Part shown: positions 1-13,700 of the stretch, piece by piece
Layout: the number at the start of each line of letters is the position of its first letter
Numbering within the stretch: the stretch's first letter is position 1
From: Owenia fusiformis
Taxonomy: Eukaryota; Annelida; Polychaeta; Sabellida; Oweniidae
Reading direction: 5' to 3'
Assembly (NCBI GenBank): GCA_903813345.2
Contig: CAIIXF020000003.1
Coordinates: forward strand, 33,777,000-33,840,999
Length of the DNA stretch: 64,000 nucleotides
Position numbers and translations under genes: made by a program
Notes under the pieces: model-generated
What the model was told of the DNA's origin: nothing
What the model saw: only the letters and a program-made list of their open reading frames with translations
Database searches by the model: none

Positions 1-1717
1 AAGTACTTATGCCACTAATCACATGTATTACACCTTTGCTAGTAGCCCAGTATTCGTATTGGTTAATGTAGTGCATGCCGCCATGTGACTAAAATAACAA
101 CATATTTCACATCTCCCTCAACTTCTGGATACATAAAAAATGTGTTCAAATGGAATGTCTAGCAATGATGTATTAAAAGAAATACTTCTGATACAATAAT
201 CAGGTAATTATTATCTGTTGCACTTTCAATGAATTTAATAGTGGTGTACTGCCTACGCCCTACAAAATTAAAAGCGGACGATGCCCACTCCAAAATTCAT
301 TGAGAAAAAAATCATGTAATGCCATCTATAGAATGAAATATTAGAAAAGCAAGTATTTGTTTTTGTGAGGTATAATACATTGTCCAACAAGCTATATGAT
401 TACCTCTCACATACTATGAGATTACATAATTTAAATGTAAGTCATATTTCAATTTTTAATGAGCTACAAAACGCAATCATCACAATTTATATATTTTATA
501 TGATATACATTTTCTACTGCAAAGTTTTTGGAATAATTTTTATGCCAAACATTCAATCAAAAATAAAAATTCATTTAATATCAAATCTTTAACTTTTTAA
601 TGTTTTTACCTCCTCTTCTTATTCCCAGGTGAATGAAAATAAGAGAAGAAAACAAGAAGAATACGAATATATCCTTGTTAATTTATTCCTTTTTTGGCAA
701 TTTTAATTTGAAATTCTCAGCACATCATTCACATGCTGTATTGATACATCACTGGTATGGATTTGACTACAATTGTACATATATAAAACCTGTCTTTGTG
801 AACACCTTTCTAGTGGACACCCTTCATCCACACATACTCCACTGACTTCTGTATAAATAACCCTCTCTGTAGTGAACACCTACCTGAGACTTCAAGATAT
901 TGTTCCACTTTGAAGTGGGGGGTGTTCTACTTACAGAAGCTCAATTTATATTTGATTGTTTCACTTTTACATGTTTTACTGAACTTTCAATTGAATGATA
1001 ATGAATACAGATTGCATATTCTTGTACAATAGTATACATGTATATAAAGCCAACTCTAACAGATTAGTTATGCAGTGTACCTAATAGCTATACTATAATA
1101 GTTCTGTAGCAAAGGTTGCTTCACTTCAATAAAGCTGCAATCTTATAGTTATGAAGCTACACTCCAATAATATGTAGCTACATCCTAATAGTTATGTAGC
1201 TACCTTTTATTTGTATTTTTGGTCTATGTGGGTTTTTTAGGGAGTAGTCATTAAAGATATACATTTGAGCAATATAATAGTGATTACTTTAGTTGCTTAC
1301 CTTCATTTATTACTAACCATATCTCTTTTACCATTTTCTTGATCTCACCTTAGTTGGGGGATAATTCATGGGTGGTCTTTTTGGGGGAGGGTTGGCAGGT
1401 AAATACTTACAAGATTCGCTCAGATATCAAGAGCTACCTCCAGCCTCAATAAAAAATGGAAGGAAAATGATGAAATTCTGCGCATGCGCGCTGACCTACA
1501 TTGAACTGTGTCTCCTGGCAACCAGTTTTGTTTACATGCAGACTTCAGAATTGAAAAGTTATAATTGACTAACTCCCATAAAAAACACATAAAACCAATT
1601 AATTTATTATTAATTGTTATATCTCTCCAATTTGTAGCTAGCTACATTCTTTTATGTAGGTTCTATTCTTGGCATGTAGCTATGGTAGCGTCACTCCAAT
1701 ATCAATGTAGCTCTAAT
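1..1717. other. 3' flank of MROH1, no gene recognised
   Basis: I see no supportable coding exon here. Short open frames (for example 365-592, 633-845, 1368-1568) lack homology and splice context. The stretch holds a diverged copy of the TACAGTRAAACCTG repeat family (about 785-945) and a degenerate repeat rich in 'gtagctac' and 'taatagttatgtagc' (about 1070-1205 and 1640-1735). On the minus strand, which is the MROH1 sense, a candidate AATAAA polyadenylation hexamer lies at about 1603-1608, just past the MROH1 stop, so part of 1600-1717 is probably MROH1 3' UTR. Confidence 0.5.
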
Positions 1718-4700
1718 CTAATAGTTATGTAACCAGCTCATGGCCTCGGCAGCTTTGATCCTGACCTCTGGTGAGGGATCTTTCAGCAACATTATTAGCG
1801 CCGCACAGACATGCTCCTTGGATACGGTGTCATGGCGATCCTGTGGGAGATTGCCAAGGAGAAATCCTGAAAGAAAATGAAAGTTCTACACTGTCAATTC
1901 AATCACATGGTTAGAAAAACAGAAATTACATTTTGAAAAATAGGAAATAAAGCACAGATGTCTTTTTTACATCTCAGAAAAATCAATCTTTTAAACAGAA
2001 TTTAGGGATGCTTGAAAGACACTCTTTTTGTATGGAATGGTATATAAGTACAGAGACACCATAGAAATACAATTTAGATACATGTACTGTATTACATAAT
2101 AAGAATATCACTTCTTACCAACAAACATGGCAGCACTTCCCTTAATCTCAGACCAATTGCTCTTGAAGAATGACACATTCCCCATCACATAGAAGTTGAG
2201 CTTGTTAGGAAAGCCAGCAATCTATAAGTGAAATAACAATAATTTTGACAGTATTAAAGGCCCCATGCAAAGTTTGAAATTATTGTTTTACACTGGACCT
2301 TTAATAACTTTAACATACATAGAAGTTGAGCTTGTTAGGAAAGCCAGCAATCTATAAGTGAAATAACAATAATTTTGACAGTATTAAAGGCCCCATGCAA
2401 AGTTTGAAATTATTGTTTTACACTGGACCTTTAATAACTTTAACTATATTACTAATGTATGTGGTAGTATGTATATATGAATATGTTAGGAGAATCTCAA
2501 AAGTTCAATATAGGATGGCTGTTCAAATAAAATTCCCAGGAACGATGTCCGAAATTTAACTTTTAAGGCCATGCCCCCCTCACCCATAACTGTTCAAATA
2601 CAGTTAATTTTTAGACTTTTACCTTTTGAAATGCTTTCTTATTCTGTTTTAATTCAAGAGGTCTGACAATCAACAAACATAAAAAGTGAAGCTTTTAATG
2701 TTTTCAATGTGCACAAAACTGTTGAATGTGAAGTTCAAGATGAATGTTATGCAAAATGATAGGATTTACAACATCACTGCAAACCCATGCACAACTTTAT
2801 GTTTCCAGACACAACTGGAGACTCAATAGATTTCTTCCACCCTATTTCAAATATGTTATTCATTTACCATTATTCTGTTCATATCTAATCAACTAATTGA
2901 GGCAGATCACTTTTATTTTGAGATCACATGGGACACATTGGCATGTTGTAAGGTTTCAATATTTTACACTTTTTCAATATCCTTTTCTGCCACTTTACAC
3001 ATCCGATTATCAAAATACGTACCACTGCTTTGGATAGATCATTCATGAATTCTCCATAATGAAGGTGTATATCATCAAGGAGAACCTTTTGGAACATTTC
3101 ATTGACAGGTGGACATTCTAGGAGTGGACCCAGCAACCTCAGTGCATATTTACATGCCTACAATTATAAACATGTATTACATAGTTGAAAAAGTTATTGT
3201 TAAGTTCAGATTTTGACTGGGAGGCACTACTTCGAGTTGTATCAAGTGCTGTGCCTTCTGAAAACACATCATAGTAATCTTATATAGTTTGAAGGGGGGG
3301 GGGTAGAGATTATGCAAAGAAATGTTTTCATTTAAAGTGATATTTGCTTAATGCTATAGTTGCAAAATGTCACACTTATAAATGAACACTGCCTGGAAGG
3401 GCAGAGACAATGAAGTCCCTAAATAAAAGGGATAATCAAAAAATGAATGTTATACTTTTTGGTTATATGTTTATGACGACTTTTAGTTTTTTTAGGTTTT
3501 TATAAGGTTACTATTGTTTTTATTTGCATAAAATCAATATAAAATCAATCAAATAAATTGTGGAGACGGCCAAGGCTCAGAAGTGCCCCCCCCCCCCAGC
3601 TCTTTAATCTTTCCCTTTTGGCCATCTTTATCTTTAGTATGAAACGCATTAAAGTCTAGGCTACTAACCTGTCTAACATCTTCCTCCTTATCATTGAGAT
3701 GTAACAGCAGGGAGACAAGGTTGTTATGAATCTGTTCTACAAAATTACTAAGTGAGGGACCATCTCCAAACCTTGAGAGATTACCAAATAGTCTAAATGC
3801 AGCTGCCCTAACACTTTCTCTCTCCTATAAGGAAAATTCACATTCATGCATAAATAACAAAAATACAATTTAAACATGAATACATTGATTTTATATACAG
3901 TTATACCACCTGTGCTTTGTGATATTCATTAAAAGTAAAAATAATGCCATGAGCTTTCATTTTAAGGAAAATTATTGATTCTTCTATACTTCCGGATCTT
4001 TTTTTATTGGGCTTATTTGAAAACATGATTCTGTTTAATTCTATGTAAAAAATAAATTAATTCTAGGAATTTCAATGTTTGGATAAATATTCTGTGAACC
4101 ACATATTGATATCTTAATTTAAGAAAAGGCCGCATGGAATATGAAGAGAAAAATTATTTAAAAATCAAGAGATTTATCATATATCAAAGCCTCTTTTGTC
4201 CAAAAATAATATGAGCAGTATCAAATGTACCTTTTCAAAACATGGCCGAATGCGAAGTGCCACATTTATAAGTATTGCACGTATATTTGACTCATCAATA
4301 GCTGTGAGAACCTTAGAAAGTCCTTCCATTGCTTCTAGTGTGATGTCATCTTCAACATCATCTTTGTCATCCATTCCTGCCATCATGGCGCTTAAGATTG
4401 TAGTGGCATATTTCTGCACCTGAAACAATGGCATAATAATCTGTAGCGGCATACAGTGTATATGAGATTCTACCATCATGATAAAAGTTGCATCAAAATC
4501 GGTCACATTGGTGACATATTGCTGCATTTTAAATGGTTTATAATGCGAAAAGTTATATTCCTACACCTCTAAAATAAGTCTTTTTCTAAAAGGGCAGTAT
4601 AAATTACTAGAAAAAGAAGACACAAACTGAAAATACACTTTGTGTCTAAAAGCTATAAGTATGAATCCTAGTACCCCACACACCAAGTGGAGACTAAATC

Positions 4701-7700
4701 TTTTCTTTATCATACATACTTCATCCCATTTGAAGAAGATTCAAGTGTTTTAATATGCTAGTAGGTTTACTTTCAAATATATGAGTGGGGTACTATTTTG
4801 TAAAGTATCTTACCTGCTGATGCCCCAAACTTGCTATGTTCCCAAGGCCACGTATACACAACATTCTAACAACATGATTAGTGTCTACAAGACGTCCTAA
4901 TAAGCTATTCATCAACAATTCCACCAGTGTCATATCGCCACAACACTTCTGGTTAATCAACTCTGCAAAGAATGCTGCAGCAACGACCCTCTGTGAGTCA
5001 TATGGTCCAGAGAGGACTGGGTTAAGGCAAGAGACAATACGGGAGACCATATCTGGTTGGTTTTCACTGACGCTCTTTGCAATTGATGTAACAGCTTCTT
5101 GGTAGGTGTCTTCATCTTGTAGCTTCTCATACAGTTCACCTTCTTCCATTGCTTCAGCCAGAGCATCACTCTTACTTCGTATCAGCAGCTGCTTCAATGC
5201 ATCTACTGCAATACTGGCTGGTACAATCTTGATATCTTTGACCGGGTGACTTGACTTCTTATCTTTGCCTGACTTGGTCTCATGTTCTTCCTTGACAATC
5301 AAAAATAGTTAAAGGTTAACATTTTCAAGGTCATGAGGGCTCCTGAAAGTGTATATAATGTGAAGGTTTGAATAGACTGATCACAAGGTAGATTATGCCA
5401 TAAATGAAGTCATTCTTACAGTTCAGAGGCAGAATTAGAACACCATAAATCTATCTAATACAGTTTCATTGGTTCAGCAAAGCAGAGGTCTATAATGCTA
5501 AATATCTTACTTTGTGTTTTGGTGGCCTACATCCAACAGTTGAGCCAATAGCAACCAAGAGTGCAGCAAACAGTTTGTGATAGAGAGAAGTCACTACAGT
5601 CTCCGAGGCTTCCACTTTAAAGATCTCCGTCAAGGCACTAATAGCCTGAATTGAGAATTCAATACATTGTACAATTCAAATGGAAAGCAGGTTTAAATTG
5701 CTTTGCTGTGTTTCAAAAGACCATACATGCATATCCAAAACATTATTAAAAATGCTACTCAATAATATTTCATAAGATACAGAAAAAATGGGACACACAA
5801 TAATCTCGATGTTTTTCATTGAATAACTCAAGATGGTAACTTACTGACAACGGTAATTGCATTGATGTTTTAATCGTCTTTTCTTTATCCCTAGGATCAG
5901 TTTTTTCCTCGTATGGCAAACTACGACTTAGCAGATCCAATATGTGATCAAGAAGTGATGATGTCAGAGCCTCATCTTCAGCCACGCTCGTCCACATGTC
6001 GCAAACATCTTTGTTATATGGGATAGGGTATGTAAGCAGAGAGGTTAGCACACTGAGGAGGTGGTGTGATGAGAGAGTGCGAATGGCACGTAATGTTCCC
6101 GTACGCGTCTGCGGACATTCTATTTGACCCAATTTCTCATGAAGGACACCTAAGATATATTCTACCTAGAATTTTAAAATCAAAAATAAATATGAAAACT
6201 TAAAATGATAAATACAATCAGCCTTTGAGAGCCTAATAGACCAACAACCTTTCATTAAAGCACATTATAACTGAGTGACATCTAACCTCATATCAATTAC
6301 TAACAAACTTCTGATATTTTTAATAGAATAGAATTTTTGTACTGAATCTAAAATAGGCCTTTATAGAAGAATATGCACAATATTTTCAACATTACCAAAC
6401 CGTGATTGCTAAGAATGAATGAACAAGTACCTGGGAATGTAGCTCTGAGCCACGTAGTTTAATTGTACTATTCATCAGTACACATGCACCTGATGAGCTA
6501 TGTGACTGGGCATCAAGAAGACCATCATATAGCTTCTCCATAAAGTCACTTAGTTGGTCACTTGGGAGTTTCTTGCATAGCACCTGAAATATGCAATTAT
6601 CCTTTTGAAATGGGAGATGTTACAGAGGTCGAGGGGCATCATTGCGGGAAATGTGAAAGTTGGATTTAAATAATACATGCACATGCATCCTCCGATCACA
6701 GGGCTTCAAAATCCAGAATATCTTCTTTCTTTTTACCCCCTGCTATAACCAAGTTGGAAGCGCCCGATTAAACTGAATCACGTGATCTAATTATGCGCCG
6801 ATGACGTATACATGATTTCTGTCGCAGTGTTGCGACAGCCAATCAGATTGCGAGTTCTTAATCGGGGAAATGCTAACTGCTTATAGCAGGGGGGAAGAAG
6901 GAGGTACGGATTCTGGACACCTGCTTAGGAGGATGATGCACATGTAGTTTCTGTGAATGGCAAAGTATTTCACATGTATTGGGAAAATATGATGGAGTTT
7001 GTGAGAAGAATCTAATACCTTAGAAAGATCCTTAATGACACTAAAAAGGACATTTGGATCTGTTTTCTTCAGTCGTTCCTTCAATGTTGGGAGAGCATCT
7101 ACCATCTGATCTGGCTCATCCGTACCACGCCCTGCAATAAGCATATACAAGCAGTAAAACCTGTGAACAAGGAACTTTGTGAACAGGCGAATTTTCAAAT
7201 TTTGCCCTAAAACACTGTTCCTTGTTCCCAGTAGACAGGTGTTCCTTACAGAGAGGGTCTGTTAAAATGTTACATGGGAAAATATTTGGTTCTTTTGAAA
7301 ACTGTTCCCTAAGTGAGGTTAAGTTCTCATAAATCACATACAAACATTGGTTGACATGTGAAAAATACTAATAAAACCTGAAAGATTGTCTACTTTTTGT
7401 GATGTAACAATGAATATCAGGTACCATTTTTTATAAACATTTTGTTTCCAGGATCTGTGTTGGCAAAAAAGGAATATTGGAAAGCATATTAACTCATTTT
7501 CAATTATTTTACAATTGATGATTTGCGATCACCGAATGAATTCTATCTTTTAGTGACGTCACAATTAGGCCAGCAAGCTTTAGATGCTTGATTTTGAGAG
7601 ATTATCTTCTATATTTCATGCTTTATTGATTAATTTTTCACGAAAGCGTTCGATTTGACTAGATCAACATTCATGCTAAGCATATACCAAGTCTAAGATC

Positions 7701-10700
7701 TTACTGACATGATTTAGATAGCGGTTAAGCGCCCCCCGATTTTGACAAAAATGGGGGGCGCTTATAGGCATCGATGTTTAATATGAATTTCACCCAAACT
7801 TCGCACATATATAGATAAACTCATGATCTAGTCAAATCGGCATACCTGGTAAATATCCGACCCATGGTTTTCATAAAAGAAACGACAATATTTTTAGCTC
7901 AAAACTGCCATGTGTCCGCCATTTCGTGATTCCATCATTTCTAATATCATTTCTATATGACGTCACACCAATAAGACTAAATACGTGACAACAGTATCCA
8001 TAAACAAAATTCCTGAATTCTGATCGCAAAAGGTCAATTGACTCGCAGTACCATCATAATCATCTAAACAAAGTGAGTTAGCATTTGGAAAATAAAGTTA
8101 AAATGGCTCTCAGTACCTGCATATCTATTGAGTATCTTCAGTGCAGTGTGAATACAATCTATGGCGGCTTCTCGTACATTCAGCTCAGGGTCTGTACATC
8201 TGGGGACCAGACGTCCTAGAAGACTACTCACATGTTGGAATGAGGTGGCAGACTGAAAGCAGAGTGTGTAGACCCTTGATTTACCATACATGTTAATATC
8301 AGAGATGGTTCATAACATTACAAAAAATTACTTCCGATTTTTAGTTGAGGGTGAGAGAGGGTCACTCAATAGATCTATAAAGCCAGTATGAAAAACTGAA
8401 TATTTTGCACTTTACATTTTTTCATTAGGAACACATTAAAGGATGTGTCTGGGTATATGCCCTTTTGGTCCCTCAGTCAAACGTATGTGAAATATGGTTC
8501 TTATTACTGTCCTAGTTATATTTGATAAGTATATTTAGTTTTTCATGAGTTTTGATGCATAATTAGCCCCCTGCTGAGAGTCAGAATAAGTAGCCTAACA
8601 AACAAAAAATAGTCATTATCATAGAAAAAAACACCAATGGCAACATGTATGACATACAAAGAAGAAATAACTTAAGACCCATGAAGAATTAAAAAGAAAA
8701 TCATATTTTTGAAATATATTTAAGGATTAAATTTTTTTTCAAATTTTTGAATTTCCCGCCAGTTTAATTTGAAGGGGGAAAAACAAGATGGCTGCCATTT
8801 GATGTAAGAAATATCAGAAAAAAAGTTGCTTCACTTTTAGTTTTCACAATGAGCACAGTTTTCCGGTTTGGGTTTTTTGACTGAATCTGACTCTTCATCA
8901 CCAGGGTCATGTATAGGGATTATAAAATTGAAACCAAAATGTTGTGCTCAGCATGAATTTGACTGAAATATGTGTAACTTCACCAACACAATTGAAGTCT
9001 CAAAATTGGATGCTCAGTAACTTTGAGTGACTATAATCCCTTGATTACCCAGATAAACAAAAATTCACTTATCCAGAAATACCATTCAATGTCTATACAA
9101 AGAAAATAAGCAATGTTTTGGAGGATATGTTTCAAACTTTTTGTATAAAAAACTCATTTAATATTTGCCATTGATTTTTTTTCAATTCTGACAAAGTGAT
9201 ATGCACTGTCTTTGATGCCAATATTCTTCATCAATTGTGATACAAATTGATATTTTAGTAATATCAGAAGAAAGATAAGATATTGAAGTTTAATAATATG
9301 TGTGATTGAGTTGGTTTTTCAGACATTACAATTTTCAATATTTTCTAAGTCGATACCCAGACTCATCCTTTTTAACTTTCAATTTTGAAAATAACTTATT
9401 GTGACTAATGTCCACTGATATGTATAGTATTTAAAACTTACATTTATTCCTAATGAGAAGTTGTCAAGGTAACAGTTAAGTATTTTAAGCAGTCTCTGCA
9501 CAGCTCTTTCTCTCTCAAACTCATGTAAAGACACCATCCAGGGGAACACATGCTGAAAAAGTGCATTCTCAGGAATAAACTTGTACATGTACGTTCATGC
9601 TTCATATATAAAAAATGGGAATAGTTTTGTACACTTATATTATAGTCTTAGTGAAAAATTAATGTTTAATATACATTAAAGGGGTCCACATATTATCCAC
9701 TTATTTCATCCTATGTTCAAAACTACATGTTTACTCTTATTACAAAATAGAAGATAAAATTAATATACATTTTAAATCGAAGTTTAAATGTGTACCTTGT
9801 ATACATCCTGCAGACCTGAAGGGTCAAGGTTACGTAGCAACAGTTCCCGTAGCAACTCATCCAGGGATTCCAAGGTTGCCTCTAGCAACACCTCATGTTC
9901 CAGCACCTACAGAAATATATGGATAAAATATACAAATAAAGACAGTATAAATAGAGTTCCATATACTACTGCCTGCATATTTGTATGTGTCCTTAATTTG
10001 ATGAACAACATGCACCTGTTGATTCTACATGTATATACAGTACCTGAGTGGGCCAAAAATACCTATATCTATTTGCCATCAAGAGTTATTGCACATACCT
10101 GATCATAGGTTTCCTCTTTGTTTGTCTTCTTGCTACCAACAGCGGCATCTAGTGGCAACCCCATGACGCAATCAGTGGCGTCTTTGATGACATCAAACAT
10201 TTCTGCTTCCTCCAACTTAGGCTCCAACTTTCTGATGCCTGTTGAGACTATTATAACATTCAATGGTTTGAGATCATTATTCTTTGCAAGGCCAAGGAAA
10301 TTAAAATACAGTGAAACCTGTCTTACCTGAACACCACTGGAACTGGACAAAATTCTTTTGGATATGCAGATGGTGGTATTTTAGGATTGAAGTATAAGGT
10401 AGATTAAATATTGATTTGAAAAAGTGTTTACATTGAGAGGAGTTCAGATTAATTAGGTGTTCAAATATTTCGTTGAAAGAGAATATGCAGCTTAAACAAA
10501 AAAACTGATATTACGTGTACCTCTGGTACATTGTTCATTAAAATATAAGGATACATTAATGATGTACAAGCATCAATAGCAAGTGCCCGTGTCTCTGTGT
10601 CTAAAACCTTTGGGTGTTCAGCCTTCAAATATGTCTGCATATGTGTTAAAAGTCCCTTTCTCTTGGTAAAACTATAGGCTGTTTGCAGGTGGTCCACGTG

Positions 10701-13700
10701 TAGGGCCTTGCCAATGAGCTGCACTGTACGGATCAGGTTCTGTTTTACACTTGTATCCTACAATACATGGGAACCATATACACTAAAACATGTCTAGTCC
10801 ATGTGTTACTTGGACTGAGTGAAAATGTTCAGAGGTGTTAACAATCCAATTTTTTGTGTTGATGCTCAAGCATGAACATTTCATAATATTTTGAGTTACT
10901 TGTTGTCATGGTTACACAACAGGGAAGGCCAAAGTATGTATGTTTGGTACAACAGAAGCACCTGGATACGTACATGTTAACATTCTTGATTAATGAACAG
11001 AAGGAAAGAAAGTTTTGTGTTCCACCAAAAGAAAAAATCAAAACTATTTCTCAGCAAATATGAGCACTGCATATAACAAACTCTTTACCTTGATATGGCT
11101 AAAATGCGGGTCTATGCTTCGTAGTATGGAGGCCTCCATTCTTGACACAATTAGCAATGGAGGTGAATAGAGGGTGACAAAACCATAACACAACATCAGC
11201 GTTGCCTTGACACGCTCTGTGTTCTCATCTGATTTCATGTCCTGAAATGACCATATATGGCATGTGATTTTTGACAGTCATATCTTGAAGACCATGAATA
11301 TGTTTTACCAAACATGCACATTTATCATTATAGCGTTTTCCTTCAAAATCCATCATTTCATAAAGACAGAATCTTACGGGTAAGTTAAATTTACCCCATG
11401 CCTGGAGATCTAAACCATAATTTCATTAAAGATCTTACCTTTATAAAGCCTAAGAATCCGGAAGACTTTTTACCAATATCATTCTTGGCAATGTGTTCGA
11501 GTTTAGCGAGTACAGCATCTAAATGACTGGTTGCTGAAAACCCCAGGCCTATTGCACAACCCTGTAAATGTATTACATTTAAATGTCTCTTAAGTTTGTA
11601 TTATTCATTTCCGCAAAATTCTCTAAATCATTTAAAATAATTTACACTATACTTGCAGATCAGATTTATAATCTAATATTATAAAGTGAGTCTTACCAAT
11701 CTATTGAAATGGTACTTTAATGTGAGTCACCACTAAAAGTGGAAGTCTAAAATTCAACTTCTTAAATTCCAAAAATAAATTGCCCCTTACCCCACCACCT
11801 CAACAATTGGTTTTGTATCAATATATTGATATGTTCCAGTTAACATACCTCTCTTTCAGTCTGGCTTGTATGCTTCACACTTGAAAATATTACATCTATT
11901 TGCTTGTTCACAAAATCCTTCTTAGTAGACTTTCGCAATACAATCCCAAGGCACTTATACAGAAAATTCTGGAAAAAATGGCTGATATTCCTATATACAT
12001 GTAAAGGTACATGGAATGACATATTCAGAAACATTCTTTATAAAGTAGGTCAGGTTATTTTCATTTTATCACTCGAGCTCTATAAAGTCAATATATATTT
12101 TTTCTAGACATGGCTTCTTAATTTTGTATAGTAAAACCTGTCAAAGTGGAACATCTTTGTTCCCTCAAAATAGTGTTCCACTTGGGAGGTGTTCCACTTG
12201 GAAAGTGTTCCACTTTCTGAAGTTCAGTTTACATGAATAAATGGGAAACACAACTTTGTAAAGTATTCAACTAATATGGAGTCTTTCCAATTTCAAATGT
12301 GTTTCATTTTATAGGTTTCATTGCATGATGTACCTTTTCCTCTGAGGATGTGGAGTAGAGTGGTATCTGACTGCCCAATGCCTCTCCAAAGTCACTCAGC
12401 CATTCTTCATCATTCACCTGCTCAACACTCTTTGACAGCATCTGAAACATAAATTGGGATACTCAGTGAATAAGCCAAGGGATCCTGGGGAGGTGCATAT
12501 TTCTTATTTTCAAAATTCTGACTTAAGTTAGTGAGGATATGTAAATGCTTCATTATTTGTCTCATTTTAAAGGTATTTTTTTAGGCGGGTGCATGCCTAT
12601 TTTTAAAATCGCACTTGCACCCTGGGAGTATTTTTAATGCTATGGATATCATTGAATTGCCAAAATCGGTGGTTGTACAGCTTGGTTTAATGCTATGGAT
12701 TCAATTGAAAAATAGATGTCTACCTTAAGCATCAAGTCCTCCCAATTCTTCTGTGACCATTTCTCTTCATCCTCGGACACCTCTTCCAGATATGCAATCA
12801 ATTTGGGAATAACTGTATCCCACAATTCCACTAGATTCTCATGAAAATTTGGCGACATTGACTTCATGGCCGAGAGTATGTGTATCCCACAATTTCGTCC
12901 ATGTAACGGCCTTCCAGCTAATACCAACATTCTTGCTAATATCTCAACTGATTTTGGAATGTTCACTTGCGTGTCAAAATCGATTTCGTAATCTTGATCA
13001 CCATTTGCACGTTTCTTTGCTGCAATGTGGCTGATGCTGCGACAAACCACTCCTGCGGCTCCAGTGTATTTTTCAGGTACAACAAACTCAAGTAAGTATG
13101 GCCAGAGAACCTGCACAACACAGCATTACCATGATGAAATGCCGTCACTTGGTAAATTATTGAAAATGGTTACATAAGTATAACAATTTTGACACTGAAC
13201 AATATCAAGAACTATTTAGGCCTACAATATATATCAATGTATATCAATATGTCACCACTTTTTGGATTATGTCACCACCTCTTGGTGGTATGTCACCACC
13301 TCTTGGTGGTACACATCTGTCAATTCACCTCCAAATGACAGAAACTAAAAATAACTATTTCAAAACTTTTAACTTTAGGAAAATGATAAAAAGGTAAAAA
13401 TAGTTAATATTCAATCAACTGTTAAATATTTAAGATAAGCGGCAAAATGACCAACAGAGAATCCCAGTCACTTACTGGTTCCATTGGTTCTATGGTAGTA
13501 GTAGCTAAATTCAGGATATTGTCACACATGGACCTCAATGCTTCGCAGCTCACATATTCCGGGTCAGGTGGCCTTCTCCCTGGAGGATCATCCTGAAGTG
13601 CCGATTGCCTCACGATGAACTCCACCATTGCGTGACCACCTTCAAGTTCCAAATATTCATGATGGGCCATCGCTATAATCACCTGAGCAAATATTTTACC

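Noticed and set aside
10521-10757. Ordinary GT donor at 10520 for the MROH1 exon
   Set aside because: Leaves a phase conflict with exon 10099-10231 and adds residues absent from the human protein; the U12 donor resolves both.
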